Below, in pieces: positions 27,272-37,523 of a DNA stretch of 64,000 nucleotides. Where the stretch lies: assembly GCF_034344865.1 (NCBI RefSeq), contig NZ_CP133774.1, forward strand, positions 2,728,001 through 2,792,000, given 5' to 3'. Both the position numbers and the translations under genes were made by a program. The notes under the pieces were generated by a model. It saw nothing but the letters and a program-made list of their open reading frames with translations. It ran no database searches and was not told the origin of the DNA. Source of the DNA: Pseudomonas sp. 10S4. Lineage in GTDB: Bacteria; Pseudomonadota; Gammaproteobacteria; Pseudomonadales; Pseudomonadaceae. Within the stretch, counting starts at the first letter, position 1. Each line of letters opens with the position of its first letter.

Positions 27272-28277
27272 TCACCACCGCAATGTGGTGAATCCAGCCT
27301 TCAGTGACGTGATAGGTACCAGCCTTCTTTTGGCGAGCAGGAGTGGATTTATCCGCTCTCACTGCGATCATGTGATCTCCTGTTGAGTAGCGCTTTCCCT
27401 TGAAGCTATCTTCGTAGACTGTCAAAAACAGAACCGATAACTCTTCGGAGTGCTTCTTACTGTTGCCATCAGCACGCAGTACGAGCCAGTCGTCAGGGCG
27501 AGCGTAGCGTATAGCAACCCAGCCCCCACGTTTTGTTAGCGTCTCCTCCGTCCATTCCGGTGATATCACCCCATAGTCGGAATAGCCGATCACCAGGTCC
27601 TCCGCGTTATCCTGAATATTCTTCCAGAGTTGCCAGTCCCTTCGGTCAAACTCCCCGACCTGAACTTTCGCTAGTGAAATAGGAAAGGCTCCCGAGGCAA
27701 GGTGCAGACTTAGCAGCCCTTCGTGTTGCATCTCGCGCAGGACTCCTGTGAGCCGATCAGTATCCTTACGTGTCCACTCTCTTGGAGTGATGCCCAAGTC
27801 AACAATCAGCCGGACCGAAACCCCTAGTTTTTTAGCTAGGCTCAGCGATTTCTTTGCTTGCTCGAGAACGCCTGCTGCCTCTCCGAGCCCTGGAGCACGG
27901 ACTCGTAGCGCGATGACCTGAAATGGCTTCAGCGCCTGCTGAAGCGTATCAGACAGCTCAGTCATGTCTCTGGAATCGACTACGGGCGTGACAGGATAAC
28001 TATGAGCACCTGCGTGTCGGAGAAAAGCATCAAACTCTACCATTCGGGCGCTTGAGAGCCGGCCCTCAGGGTCTGCATAGTCGATCAGTGCAGGGTGTCT
28101 CCAATACTTGCCCAGGCCCTGCATAAGATCGAAGTGTTGAGTCGTTTTACGGACCTCGATGCAGGGGAGAGTGGCCTCGACGAATCGATCATCCAGACCT
28201 TGAAGAGCATACTGCTCAAATTGTTGCCACTTAATAATCGGCATGTATTGAGGATGTTGCGGATGCCTAGCAGTCAT
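27255..28277 (-). CDS. Beta-family protein (T4 beta-like, PF14350)
   Basis: 340 residues. The start YMPIIKWQQFEQYAL matches the conserved N-terminus of the beta protein family (Y-x-P-I-L/I-K-x-K/Q-x-x-E-x-x-A-L), and the central block RLIVDLGITPREWTRKDTDRL with FPISLAKVQVGEFDRRDWQLW fits its TIM-barrel-like pattern. The ATG at 28277 is used; a TTG at 28298 would add seven residues. It is on the opposite strand to its usual sce7726 partner and overlaps its 3' end. Function unknown; the pair is a candidate defence module. Confidence 0.75.
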   Translation of the reverse strand: MTARHPQHPQYMPIIKWQQFEQYALQGLDDRFVEATLPCIEVRKTTQHFDLMQGLGKYWRHPALIDYADPEGRLSSARMVEFDAFLRHAGAHSYPVTPVVDSRDMTELSDTLQQALKPFQVIALRVRAPGLGEAAGVLEQAKKSLSLAKKLGVSVRLIVDLGITPREWTRKDTDRLTGVLREMQHEGLLSLHLASGAFPISLAKVQVGEFDRRDWQLWKNIQDNAEDLVIGYSDYGVISPEWTEETLTKRGGWVAIRYARPDDWLVLRADGNSKKHSEELSVLFLTVYEDSFKGKRYSTGDHMIAVRADKSTPARQKKAGTYHVTEGWIHHIAVVITEQY

Positions 28278-28475
28278 ATCCTTCCCTGGGCTGGCCAAAT
28301 GCTATATCAGTATCACATAAATCGTGCGTGGTTTTTCCTCCTTGCTCTACCTGCGTGTTGGTATAGGTAACATCTTCTGTACCGGGGAGGGCATTCAGCT
28401 AGTCGTTTTGTACTCAAGTCATTGAGGGCGCAGCCCTTGGAAAATCCCAGCGCTCTGAAACGCGCGTTGTAGCTT

Positions 28476-29096
28476 TCAGGTAATGCGAATAGCAAAATAC
28501 ACTGGTCTCAAACGCCAATTGTGCGAATGAAAGCCGAAACGGGGTTGAGGGTACATATCGGCGATCCCAGGCAGCGTAGCCATAATGTCCGTTGCTTCTT
28601 TCCAGTCGAACGTTAGGCCCTCCAATACACGCGCCTGAATTGTCGCTCGCTCTGCTGGCTGAATCTGGCCGCAGAACCGCTCAAGCTGTAGGTTCTCGTT
28701 AACGTCACAGATGAAGTTTTGATCCTCTCTACGCGGCAACTCGGTAATGTCAAACCAGAGCGACTGAGCGCGGGCTTGATCAAAAATATTGTTAGTCAGC
28801 GAAATGCCGCAAAAGGTTGGGACGCCCATCAGTGCTGCTTGGTGAGACACCCAGAAAAATCTCTCGTATATCGTTCCGTGAATTCGACGAGATCCAACCT
28901 TATCTATTTTCGGTCTCCGAGCGAAGAACGCGACTAAGCGAAAGCTTTCACCTGTCATAGACTCAAGACCTAAAAGGGTATTTTCACGTCGCCCAGAGAA
29001 GGCGATAGGAACCACGGTCCCCAATGGTGCGAGTAGCTCAGCAAACTTCGGGACTAGCGCGTATTCGGCAGTTTTATCTGAATAAAAACCCGTCAA
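28476..29096 (-). CDS. Unknown island protein
   Basis: 206 residues from a TTG at 29096, chosen because a perfect AGGAGG lies 5 bases upstream; an in-frame ATG at 29120 would put that site inside the coding sequence. MTGFYSDKTAEYALVPKFAELLAPLGTVVPIAFSGRRE begins the protein, followed by a mixed alpha/beta region (FFWVSHQAALMGVPTFCGISL). No membrane helix or known motif. It lies upstream of the beta-family gene on the same strand, 198 bases apart, so the two may be co-transcribed. I do not recognise the family. Confidence 0.68.
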   Translation of the reverse strand: MTGFYSDKTAEYALVPKFAELLAPLGTVVPIAFSGRRENTLLGLESMTGESFRLVAFFARRPKIDKVGSRRIHGTIYERFFWVSHQAALMGVPTFCGISLTNNIFDQARAQSLWFDITELPRREDQNFICDVNENLQLERFCGQIQPAERATIQARVLEGLTFDWKEATDIMATLPGIADMYPQPRFGFHSHNWRLRPVYFAIRIT

Positions 29097-29364
29097 ATTA
29101 TCCTCCTGATAACCATGCATTACATCAATGGGCGAGGGTTTGTGTCAGCAAGAGTGATGCAGGGCTTCGCTCGATGATAGGTCGTTGTGTGCTGTCTGTG
29201 ATAGCTTTCTGATACTGATACTCCGCTGAGGACCGCACCGATGTTTAAAAGCAAAGGTATGGAAATTTGGCTTGAAACTGCATCGCGTGATAGACCTTTT
29301 TTATGGCGACTGTGGTCACTCCTCTGATGCAAGGTCTTTCATTAATGCACTCCTTAGGTAACCA
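29097..29364. other. Divergent intergenic region
   Basis: About 270 bases between the 206-residue gene and the large nuclease-ATPase gene. It presumably holds both promoters. It is AT-rich relative to the core genome and carries no strong hairpin that I can see. Confidence 0.4.
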
Positions 29365-32300
29365 ATGAGTCTTGCCGGTGTTCGTTCAAATCGAGGGGAT
29401 AGCTATCAGACACTGATCGCTATGCGATGGGCTATAACGATTCTCTCTGACGCCGAGTACCAATGGCTGGAGGTTGATTCCACTCGTTGGTTAGTGGATG
29501 ACGTGGTTATCGGAAAGGCCGATGGATCGATCATTTGCTGTCAGTGCAAAAAAATCAGCCTGATTTCAAGCCGTGGACAGTTGTCGATCTTTCAAGTGAG
29601 CTTGAAAAGGCGTCCCGTCTATTAGCGGGGGATTTGAACGCAGAGGTGCGTTTCTATTCGCGGGGTACGTTCGGTCTCGTGGCTAAGCTGCGAGAGCATT
29701 GTGCAACGCAGCCCGATGAGAAGAGCTACCTAGACAGCCTTACAGCGGAGCATGCGACAACTGATGCCTCTTTGGGCCGTACCTTCAACACCACCGTATC
29801 GCTTACTACCTATGATTTCTTAGGCCGCACTACCTTCCACAACACAGATGATTTCAGTGATCTTGAAGGGGCCTTGCTAGAGCGGCTGCGTCTTCTGGCA
29901 ACCAATGTGCAGACTGCCTACGACACCCTTTGGCACCGTCTCGATCAACTGGGCTCGCGGCTGCCCTCGGTCGGCTCAAAGGCGGCGTCTGTTCAGCATC
30001 GATTGACGAGGGAGGACCTCGTTGCGCTGCTTAAACAATCAGGGTCAATGCTTGCGCCGCATATGGACGAGTCTGAAATTCGCGCCTCGCTTAACGACGT
30101 ATCTGCTATTGGACGGAATTGGCGGCGCGAAACAGGTGGAAGGCGGCTTCCAAGCCATGTCGTTGATGATTTACTTTCTGCTATTCACAATAAGAAGCGC
30201 TCTATCCTGCTCACTGGGCTGCCAGGATCGGGAAAAACGTGCGCCCTTCTAGCTGTGCAAGAAGCACTGGAACTCCGAGCCAAATGTGATAGCTCATTAG
30301 TGTCTTTGTTCATCCAGTCTCGAGAGTTTGCTGACCTTGCGACTGCACAGGATCGCCAGGCTCAGGGTTTATGCGAAGACTGGGTGGAAAAGGTTGCTCG
30401 TCTTGCTGACAAAGCTCACGTTGTCATTGTTGTTGATTCGCTCGATGTACTGTCAATCTCGCGCGAGCACGCGGCACTAACGTATTTCTTGGCACAAATC
30501 GACAGGCTATTGTTGATCGAGAACGTGACCGTACTGACGGCCTGCCGTGATTTTGACCGTCGCTACGACCGTCGTCTGGCAGCGCGAGTGTGGGAGTGTG
30601 AGCTGGCTTGCCAACCTTTGGATTGGGACTGCGAAGTGCTGCCGTTGCTTCAGTCACTTGATATTGATACTGCAGGAATAGACGTCTCAACGCGCGCACT
30701 CATTCAAAATCATCGGGAACTCGCGATCTTCATCGAGCTTGCGCAGTTGGAGGGCGGGTTTAGTGTTGTGACTAGCCAGGCGCTGGCGCAGCGTTACCTG
30801 GATACATTGGTTCGTGCAGACGCGAGATTGGGCGATGTAGCGCTTGAAGCAATAGAGTCAGTCGCGGACGAGATGCTTCGTACTCGCAGCCTCACTATCC
30901 CTGCTCAGCGATTCGGTGGGTTGCAAAGTGTCTTGCGTGTACTGCTCAGTCACAACGTGCTACATCAAGCTTTGGACGGCCGGGTGGGGTTTGGCCACCA
31001 GACTTTGCTTGATGTGCTAGTGATCAGCTCAGCCATTCGAAGGGGAGTGACATTGAACGGGTTTATCCTGAGCTCGTCACCTGCGCCATTCATTAGGCCG
31101 AGTATTCGAAGTTTCGTAGCGCAGTTGGCTGTCGGTGATCGTCGGGTGTTTCGAACTCAGTTGCGCGCTGTTCTTATGGGGAAGTGCTCATTCCATGTGC
31201 GTCGCCTGGTGGCGGAATCATTCGCTGATCGACCGCCCCACAATGATGACTGGCCGCTACTTCGTGATCTCCGTAGAGATTGTAATGATGTGTTTCAGGT
31301 CATCTATTTGCAAGGCAAGGCGGTTGAGTGGGGCGAGTTCTGGTTTACGCATTTAGTACCTGTGCTGAGGGCTGAGCGGGACCAAGAAGCGCTGATGATG
31401 CATCTGCACAGATCTTCAGTGTGGGTCAATCAGACTCCATTATTGGTCTTGCCATTCTGGACCGAACTGCTTGAGGCCGACTGGATGGATCAAGGCCTTG
31501 TTGCAAGCAGGCTGGGGTACTTGCTGTCCGATGTAGCGCCTGAACATGCAATTCTTACCGTGAAGTTGGTGGAGGCGCTTCTTCGTATACCTGTGCATGA
31601 GCATAGCCACCTTGGGCGATCCATCGCGCGTTGCATCGCCGTCGGTCTCTTATCAGATGAGGTGCTGTGGACGTTTGTTACCGGTGGAGTTACTGAGGAT
31701 GACGTGCGTGATCTTCACCATATTGGCGCAAAGCTTAGGTGGCAAGATTATGAGTTCGGTGATCAATGCAAGCATTACATTGCCGAGCGTATGAAATCCT
31801 CCGTAGAGCTATTGAATCTTGCAATTCATTCTATAGAAGATTGGAGCCGATTCAGAATATCTGAAATTGGAGAGTGGGCAGCTGACAGCTCGGGATTCTT
31901 GCGGAGTACTTCGTATAGGGCTATTCGCACCCAAGACGATTTCCAGCATGTAGAGGCAGATAGCCTACTTATGAGCGCAATTGAAGCGGCTGTGCTCAAC
32001 CATGCTTCACTTGATTCAGAATGGTGGCGAGGCAATCGTGAACGGCTCTGTCTCAGCCATGAGGGGGCGTTGCGCTATTTTGGAATACTCGCGTGCAAAG
32101 AGGCCCCGTCTCACAATGCCGATCTTTCAGTACGATTGTTCTGTGATCAGTCTCTGGAGGATTCCGAGTTTCTCTACGAGCTTGGTTGTCTTGCCAAGGT
32201 TGTGTTTGTTCATTTTGATTCGAGCCAACAGGACACTGTGAACGCGGCAGTATTCGCTATTGCTGAGTGTGATGACCAAGACGAGCGAGAGATCTTATGG

Positions 32301-33924
32301 AGGCGAAGTGTTCAGGCGCGGCTTATTGCATGTATTCCATGTCATTTGCGTCCGATAAACGCTCAGTTGCTACTTGAAGAAGTAATTGAGCGCGAGGGAA
32401 TCTTCAATAATGCGCCGCCAATTCGGGCTTGGAGTGGGATGGTTTCAGCGCCTTTCCCATATAGCGTATTCCTCGAAACGAGTAACCGTGGAGTACTGCG
32501 GCTCCTAAAGCACTACGCCGGATACGAGCGTGCGTTTGAAGAACACTTGATCGGCGGTAAGGATGAAGTTGCCTCGATGCTTCGAGAGGCAGCGTCTCGT
32601 GATCCAGATCGCTTTTTGGGAATTATGTTGGAAAGTTGGGATGACATTGCACCACTTTTTCGCGACGCAATCATGAGCGGATCTGGTAATTGCTTAGCTC
32701 ATCTTCACGGCAATTTGCGGTCTGAGAGTTCCTGGGTGCCATTTGTCGCTGTAGATGGACCTACGTTGGCAGGAAAGATCATTCACGAGCTTGGTTACAA
32801 TGCAAAATATTGGGGACAGAACCGCGCTGCGTCGAACGCTCTGAACGCATGTGCTCATGTGATTGAGGACGTCGACCAGGTTCAACGCCTGGTTAGTTTG
32901 GGGGCGGAATTTTTGAAGATGCGTGAGGAGGTGTCTATCAGTGGTGATGGGGTCGACCATCTTGATGTTGGGATCAACATGGCTCGTGGGCATATTGCCG
33001 AGGCGCTGGTGATTCTGGCTACTAACTTGCTGGAGGATGGTACACCGCTGCCTGACGCATTACTGCGACTTTTGTTCGATTTTGCTGATGAGGGAGATCC
33101 GGCTATAGCCGCTGTGATTATTCGGCGCTTGGCGTACCTGCAGAGTTTGGACTCCAACGTGGGCTGGATTTGTTCGATCGCTGCATGAAAGGCAGCACGT
33201 CTGGGCTGTGGGGAGGGGCGGAGCCATGTCTCTATTACGCTTACCATAATGATTTTGAGCGCGTTTCGAAATGGTTGCGGCGTCTTCGCTTGGAGGGGTT
33301 GGTGAGGATCTCGAGACCTGGGGAAGAATATCCGCTTTAGCCGCCTTACCTCATCACGGTCGTACTTCCGAGCTAATGATTGAGTTGTCTGCAATAAATG
33401 AAGTTTCTGCATGGCATGGAGCTTCAGCCGTCTGGGCGAACGCCCAGAACTTCGGCAGGTATCGTACCCAATGTATTGCGGGTCTTGAATATGGCTTGTC
33501 CGTCGGTTCGCAAGTCAGCGCTGTCGTGCAGCGAATGAGCCAGCTGTTTCGTAGTGATGTGACGGGCGTACCTTCTGATCTCATCCGTTGCTATTTCGCC
33601 TCTCGTGAGGCGAGTAGCGATGGCGCCAATGCATATATCTATGGTCTAGATGAATGGTTAAGCGCCACTGCGCAGCGAGATCCCGCGGAAGCTCTTACGG
33701 TCTTCGAACTGTACCTTGACTATGTGCGAGAGAAAGGCGCACACATGTACGACTATGGTGGAAATTTCACTCAGTTACTTACCCGACTGTTTGCAGAAGC
33801 GGAAGAATGGGAAGAAACCGATGGAGGAGCGATGCTTCAGCGTGTCGTTTCGGTGCAGGACGAATTGTTGTCTCGTGGAGTTTCAGGTGTCAGTGATTGG
33901 CTTGCGGCAGCTGAGCGACCTTGA
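29365..33924 (+). CDS. Avs-like protein: Cap4-type nuclease region plus STAND-type ATPase, three apparent frameshifts
   Basis: About 1,520 residues when joined. Residues 1-85 (RGDSYQTLIAMRWAI, WLEVD, DDVVIGKADGS, ICCQCKKNQ) carry the E-D-QxK pattern of Cap4/DUF4297-type PD-(D/E)xK nucleases. Walker A LLTGLPGSGKT is near 284, Walker B VVIVVDSLDVL near 355, and LTACRDFDRRYD follows as a sensor-like block. About 900 further residues are helical and repeat-like. Frames break at A7 (29548-29554), G3 (33161-33163) and G4 (33295-33298); one extra base at each rejoins them. The layout matches antiviral STAND (Avs) proteins, which sense a phage protein with the C-terminal arm and then activate the nuclease. 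Which Avs class, if any, cannot be set from sequence alone. Confidence 0.75.
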
Positions 33925-34056
33925 AACAATGTGGTCACCTGACGTTTACGGTGGCTGTAGGATATATAAGGACGATAATTTGATCGTGCGGAATACATAG
34001 TAAGCCGCGATCGTTAGTCCTGTCTGGTCAGTGGGGCGAAAAATCTGAGTGTGTTC

Positions 34057-34554
34057 TTACATGGGTGGAGAAATATCCGATAGTATTTCATAGGCGTCAT
34101 GAAGTTTTTCAAGGAAGTCTTCCGCTAGCTCTGGTAGACCGCTGATATAAATATCCCTACTGATGATTTTGAATAAGCTATAATTGGGTAGGCTGCCAAT
34201 TCGCCCTGTGGATACTGGGCTAAACGGCCTGCTGCTGATTATTCTTGTGTTGAGATTCTTGTCTTCAATGATGTTGTACTGGTCAGCTGTTATATCTATT
34301 GCTGTTTCCTGGAGCTCCAACCAATAGTGAGATATAGTATCATTTCCGTAGTGGTCAGTGGCCACTCCTAATACGCCATAAACTGCGATTGTCGGCCATT
34401 TTTTTAGAAAGTGGAAAGTAAGTATTAAAGAAGATAGCTTGCAGTTCATGGCAGGAAAGTCTTTTGTAACCAGTGGAGTTGTTTCTTTGTCGCATAACTC
34501 CAGTGCGCGTCTGATTTTTTCTGCTTCGGCTACTATATAATTGACATCTGGCAC
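34057..34554 (-). CDS. Putative papain-fold cysteine peptidase-like protein
   Basis: 165 residues from a GTG at 34554. MNCKLSSLILTFHFLKKW gives a Cys followed by a helix, HYWLELQETAIDITADQYNII gives a His and an Asp. The order C...H...D and the ITADQ phrase match transglutaminase/NlpC-like cysteine hydrolases with the HxWLE...DxTADQF pattern. The gene converges on the Avs-like gene, with about 130 bases between. It is AT-rich compared with neighbours. Substrate unknown; a toxin or modifier role is possible. Confidence 0.6.
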   Translation of the reverse strand: MPDVNYIVAEAEKIRRALELCDKETTPLVTKDFPAMNCKLSSLILTFHFLKKWPTIAVYGVLGVATDHYGNDTISHYWLELQETAIDITADQYNIIEDKNLNTRIISSRPFSPVSTGRIGSLPNYSLFKIISRDIYISGLPELAEDFLEKLHDAYEILSDISPPM

Positions 34555-35126
34555 GATAATGACTCTATGTACCTAGTGATTAGGTAGGGGGCTTCATGTT
34601 GTCCCGGTGAATGATTTGAGAGCTGTTAGATGCTCTTACCTCTACCGGGCGACGACGGCCCCATTCCACGATTTTGTTGATGGCTACAGCAGCGCCTATC
34701 TTCTCGAATGGTGCGATGGCGCGACCTCGAACAGAGCCGTTACTGGATGGTGAACATAGCAGCTAAACGACTACAAAGGGTGGATTCAAGTCATACGATG
34801 GGCCTATCCGAACACCATGGGGCAATGAATTCCGCCCGCTGATTGAGGACGGCGTTCGATGCGCTGAGACCTGGCTCGATGGCTCATCATTTCCCCTCTG
34901 ATGGGCACTGGCGCAAAACCGAAAACATCATCGTCCAGGTGATCCGCAGGTGGCATTTGAAGCAGGCTTTCTGCTGCGGTTGCAGCAGACGCTGATCATA
35001 CGGCGTGAAGCCGTCACCTCCCAATCAACCAGCTTTGATGCTTGAGTCTGTTATTGACGTTTGAGACGTTGCTTTTCCCGCCAAACCCTCCGATCCAGCG
35101 ATCTTTGATCGCGCCGATCGGAGGGT
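34555..35126. other. Degenerate stretch, no complete gene
   Basis: About 570 bases. On the minus strand an open frame (34580-34762) without a start reads GRAIAPFEKIGAAVAINKIV, which looks like coding sequence but I cannot identify it. The rest gives no supported reading frame. This is probably the wreck of one or more mobile elements. Confidence 0.4.
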
Positions 35127-35127
35127 T
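35084..35127. terminator. Nested hairpin
   Basis: Outer arms AACCCTCCGATC (35084-35095) and GATCGGAGGGTT (35116-35127) enclose inner arms GCGATC and GATCGC. It lies directly after the minus-strand frame that ends at 35127, so it probably terminates that transcript. Confidence 0.6.
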
Positions 35128-35453
35128 CATTCGCTTTTTCTCGCAGCCACCGCGTCCCACCCTCTCATTTCATATCTGATTGCCGCTACGCCTTCCTTCC
35201 CCGTCAGTAATTGGCTCATGATCTCTATCGGGTACAACATAGCCTCAGTGTCAGAGCAGATCTTTTCGTGGGGTATGAATGTAGGTGTGGCGACACCGGC
35301 GACACCGGCGACAACACACGTAGAACATGGTCTGGAGCATGGCGACAAAAGTGGCGACAGTCGCCACTTGTTGAGCGCTGTTGGCCGCGATGCTTGACCG
35401 CCTTTTCGAGTGGGTATAAAAATTGGCGCACGGATCGCTGTCGTTGACAGCAC
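35127..35453 (-). CDS. Possible small protein with GGCGACA-derived repeats
   Basis: 108 residues if real. The ending MLYPIEIMSQLLTGKEGVAAIRYEMRGWDAV looks coding and stops exactly at a terminator-like hairpin. The middle (VVAGVAGVATPTF) is written by tandem GGCGACA repeats, as in the small gene at 37510. The N-terminal part and start are doubtful. Confidence 0.35.
   Translation of the reverse strand: MLSTTAIRAPIFIPTRKGGQASRPTALNKWRLSPLLSPCSRPCSTCVVAGVAGVATPTFIPHEKICSDTEAMLYPIEIMSQLLTGKEGVAAIRYEMRGWDAVAARKSE
35289..35365. repeat. Cluster of GGCGACA repeats
   Basis: GGCGACA begins at 35289, 35298, 35307, 35341 and 35353; the first three are a 9-base tandem repeat (GGCGACACC). The last is followed by an inverted GTCGCC. 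A matching cluster in the opposite orientation lies at 37578-37659. Confidence 0.7.
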
Positions 35454-35658
35454 CAGCCCAGGTAGCCAGAACCTTTAAGGCTACGCCACTTGCGTGGTGG
35501 TTCTTCCCTAAGTGCGATTAGCGTCCGGCGGCTCGCACGGTCACTCCCCAAAAGTGATGGATGCCTACTCGACTTATCTGTCCACTGCGGCAGACGATGG
35601 ACCTACCTCGCTGCGCTGCAGCAACCTCACCTTTCGACGCAATTCTCTGCGCCAGACT

Positions 35659-35693
35659 GCGCCCGTCTCTTTCTCCTGGAAAGAGACGGGCGC
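35659..35693. repeat. Perfect 15-bp hairpin
   Basis: GCGCCCGTCTCTTTC (35659-35673), loop TCCTG, then GAAAGAGACGGGCGC (35679-35693). No T tract follows. It may be a recombination or regulatory site. Confidence 0.7.
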
Positions 35694-35827
35694 TCGTACC
35701 ATTGCTGCAAGCCACGTCCTACAGGGCATTGCTGCAACTCTCCTCGTGACAATCGGCCTGACAAATACGATTCGTCGCCATCCGCAATGGCGCTAGCACC
35801 GGTGCCGCAGCCCATGTAAGTGCTGCA

Positions 35828-35844
35828 CCTGACTGACAGTCAGG
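35828..35844. promoter_or_regulatory. 17-base palindrome upstream of YfjI module
   Basis: CCTGACTG, central A, CAGTCAGG is perfectly symmetric. It lies 270 bases before the YfjI start, a suitable place for an operator. Its protein partner is unknown. Confidence 0.5.
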
Positions 35845-36116
35845 CATGCCTCAGGTGTCTAGGTCTTTGCCTTCTCCCACCCAGGATCTCTAGGTGCCGA
35901 ACTCGTCAGTCGGCACAGCCTCCACCCGCCCGCATCTTCGGATGCGTCTAAGGAGGCCAGATTCATGGGTTCATGCCCTTGCTCCCGGTCGTAAGGAGCC
36001 GTGCGTTCCGCGTCAGTGAACACCTCACAGGTCGCAGGGGCCTTGATCCCTGATAACACTCAACAGCTGTGGCGGGACTACGTGAGGACAACCAGCAATG
36101 AACGAGGAGAGGGCTC

Positions 36117-37523
36117 ATGCCGCAGTTAGATCCGAAGTTTGAACTACCACGACCACCTCGACCGCTGATTGAGTCGAATCCCGTGGCCCAGCCTTATCCG
36201 GTGCAGGCACTGGGTGGGATTCTTGGGCCTGCGGTGGAGCGCATGGCGGAGGTCATCGGCGTGCCCCAGGCGCTGGCCGCGCAATCGGTGTTGGCGGCCT
36301 CGGCGCTGGCCACACAAGGCCATGCGGGCTTACATCTCGACGGGCGCAGTTATCCGCTGTCGCTGTACCTGATCACCGTGGCCGCGTCAGGGGATCGCAA
36401 GACGGCGACAGATCGATTTGCCTTGCTGCCAGCACGGCAATGGGAGCGTGAGCAGTGGCAGCGTTACCGCGAACAGCTTGTACGGCACCGTGCCGCACAG
36501 CGGCAGGCGCAGCGTATCAAGCCTGGCGATCCTGAGTCCGCGAACGGAATGTCGCTCGAAGCGGAGCCCTCAGCCCCTAGGCTGATCACCACGGACCCGA
36601 CTATCGAGGCCCTGATCAAGGGGCTCTGTCATGACCTGCCTAGCATGGGTTTGTTCTGTGATGAGGGTGGACAATTCCTCGGCAGCAGCACCATGAGTCG
36701 GGATAACCGTTTGAAAGCGGTTACGACCTTGTCGTCACTCTGGGATGGCAGTCCGATAGATCGCGCGCGCTCCATGGTTGGTGAAAGCTTGCGAGCTTAT
36801 GACCGACGCTTGAGCCTGCACCTGATGCTGCAACCGTATTTAGCCATGCAATTACTCAGTGATCCGTTGCTGCAGGGGCAAGGCATTCTCGGTCGCTGTC
36901 TGATGACCTGGCCCTCCAGCCTGGCAGGACAGCGCAGTTATCAGGCTGTCGACTTGTCGAAAGATGGCGCCCTAAAGCGCTATCACCATCGCCTCTCTGC
37001 CCTTTTTCATCAGCCTTGGTCACTGTCTCCTGATGGTGCTTTGCAGTTATCACCGCTAACCCTTTGTCCGTTAGCCCGCCGTCGCTGGATTGATTTGCAT
37101 GATGCCATCGAAGCTCAGCTGGGTGAGTTTGGTGAGCTGGCCAGCGTACGGCCCAGCGGATCGAAGGCCGCCGATAACCTGCTGCGCGTCGCCTGCATTC
37201 TGGCAGTTGTGGAGGAGAGCAGCGTCGTGGAGGTCGACCATATCCAACGGGCCTCGGCCTTAGTTGGCTACTACCTCACCGAGATCCAGCGTCTGACTGA
37301 GCAGGAGCCAGTGTGTCGAATTAAGGAGGAGGCGGACCGGCTGCTGCGCTGGCTCCAGGTCAAAGATTGGAAGCGCTTCAGTATTCGTGAACTGAATCGC
37401 AATGGTCCCCGCTTTGCCCGTAAGAGCAGTCGCCATGCCACCAAGCTGTTAGTCGAGTTGCTTGACCATCAGTGGCTGATCACCGACGGCCACACCTTCG
37501 AGGTGCGCCATGTTCAATCTTGA
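36117..37523 (+). CDS. YfjI/DUF3987 family protein
   Basis: 468 residues. VIGVPQALAAQSVLAASALATQGH and SLYLITVAASGDRKTATDR form the Walker-like N-terminal ATPase region of the DUF3987 family. GLFCDEGGQFLGSSTMSRDNRLKAVTTLSSLWDG is its diagnostic middle part, and the C-terminal 70 residues are a winged-helix-like tail (FSIRELNRNGPRFARKSS). GAGGAGAG precedes the ATG. YfjI proteins are found in integrative elements together with a small protein and a recombinase, as here; a replication or primase-helicase role is proposed but unproven. Confidence 0.85.
   Translation: MPQLDPKFELPRPPRPLIESNPVAQPYPVQALGGILGPAVERMAEVIGVPQALAAQSVLAASALATQGHAGLHLDGRSYPLSLYLITVAASGDRKTATDRFALLPARQWEREQWQRYREQLVRHRAAQRQAQRIKPGDPESANGMSLEAEPSAPRLITTDPTIEALIKGLCHDLPSMGLFCDEGGQFLGSSTMSRDNRLKAVTTLSSLWDGSPIDRARSMVGESLRAYDRRLSLHLMLQPYLAMQLLSDPLLQGQGILGRCLMTWPSSLAGQRSYQAVDLSKDGALKRYHHRLSALFHQPWSLSPDGALQLSPLTLCPLARRRWIDLHDAIEAQLGEFGELASVRPSGSKAADNLLRVACILAVVEESSVVEVDHIQRASALVGYYLTEIQRLTEQEPVCRIKEEADRLLRWLQVKDWKRFSIRELNRNGPRFARKSSRHATKLLVELLDHQWLITDGHTFEVRHVQS

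Larger units (their letters stand above)
35454..36116. other. Intergenic with strong inverted repeats
   Basis: About 660 bases before the YfjI gene. It contains the hairpin at 35659-35693 and the 17-base palindrome at 35828-35844. No reading frame is convincing. It probably carries the promoter or replication/regulatory region of the YfjI-recombinase module. Confidence 0.45.

Noticed and set aside
35490..35819. Several 60-110 codon frames on both strands
   Set aside because: They cover a perfect hairpin and have no ribosome site or conserved pattern; this is non-coding.
34600..36116. Possible CRISPR array from the GGCGACA units
   Set aside because: The units are 7-9 bases, irregularly spaced and without unique 30-base spacers or cas genes.
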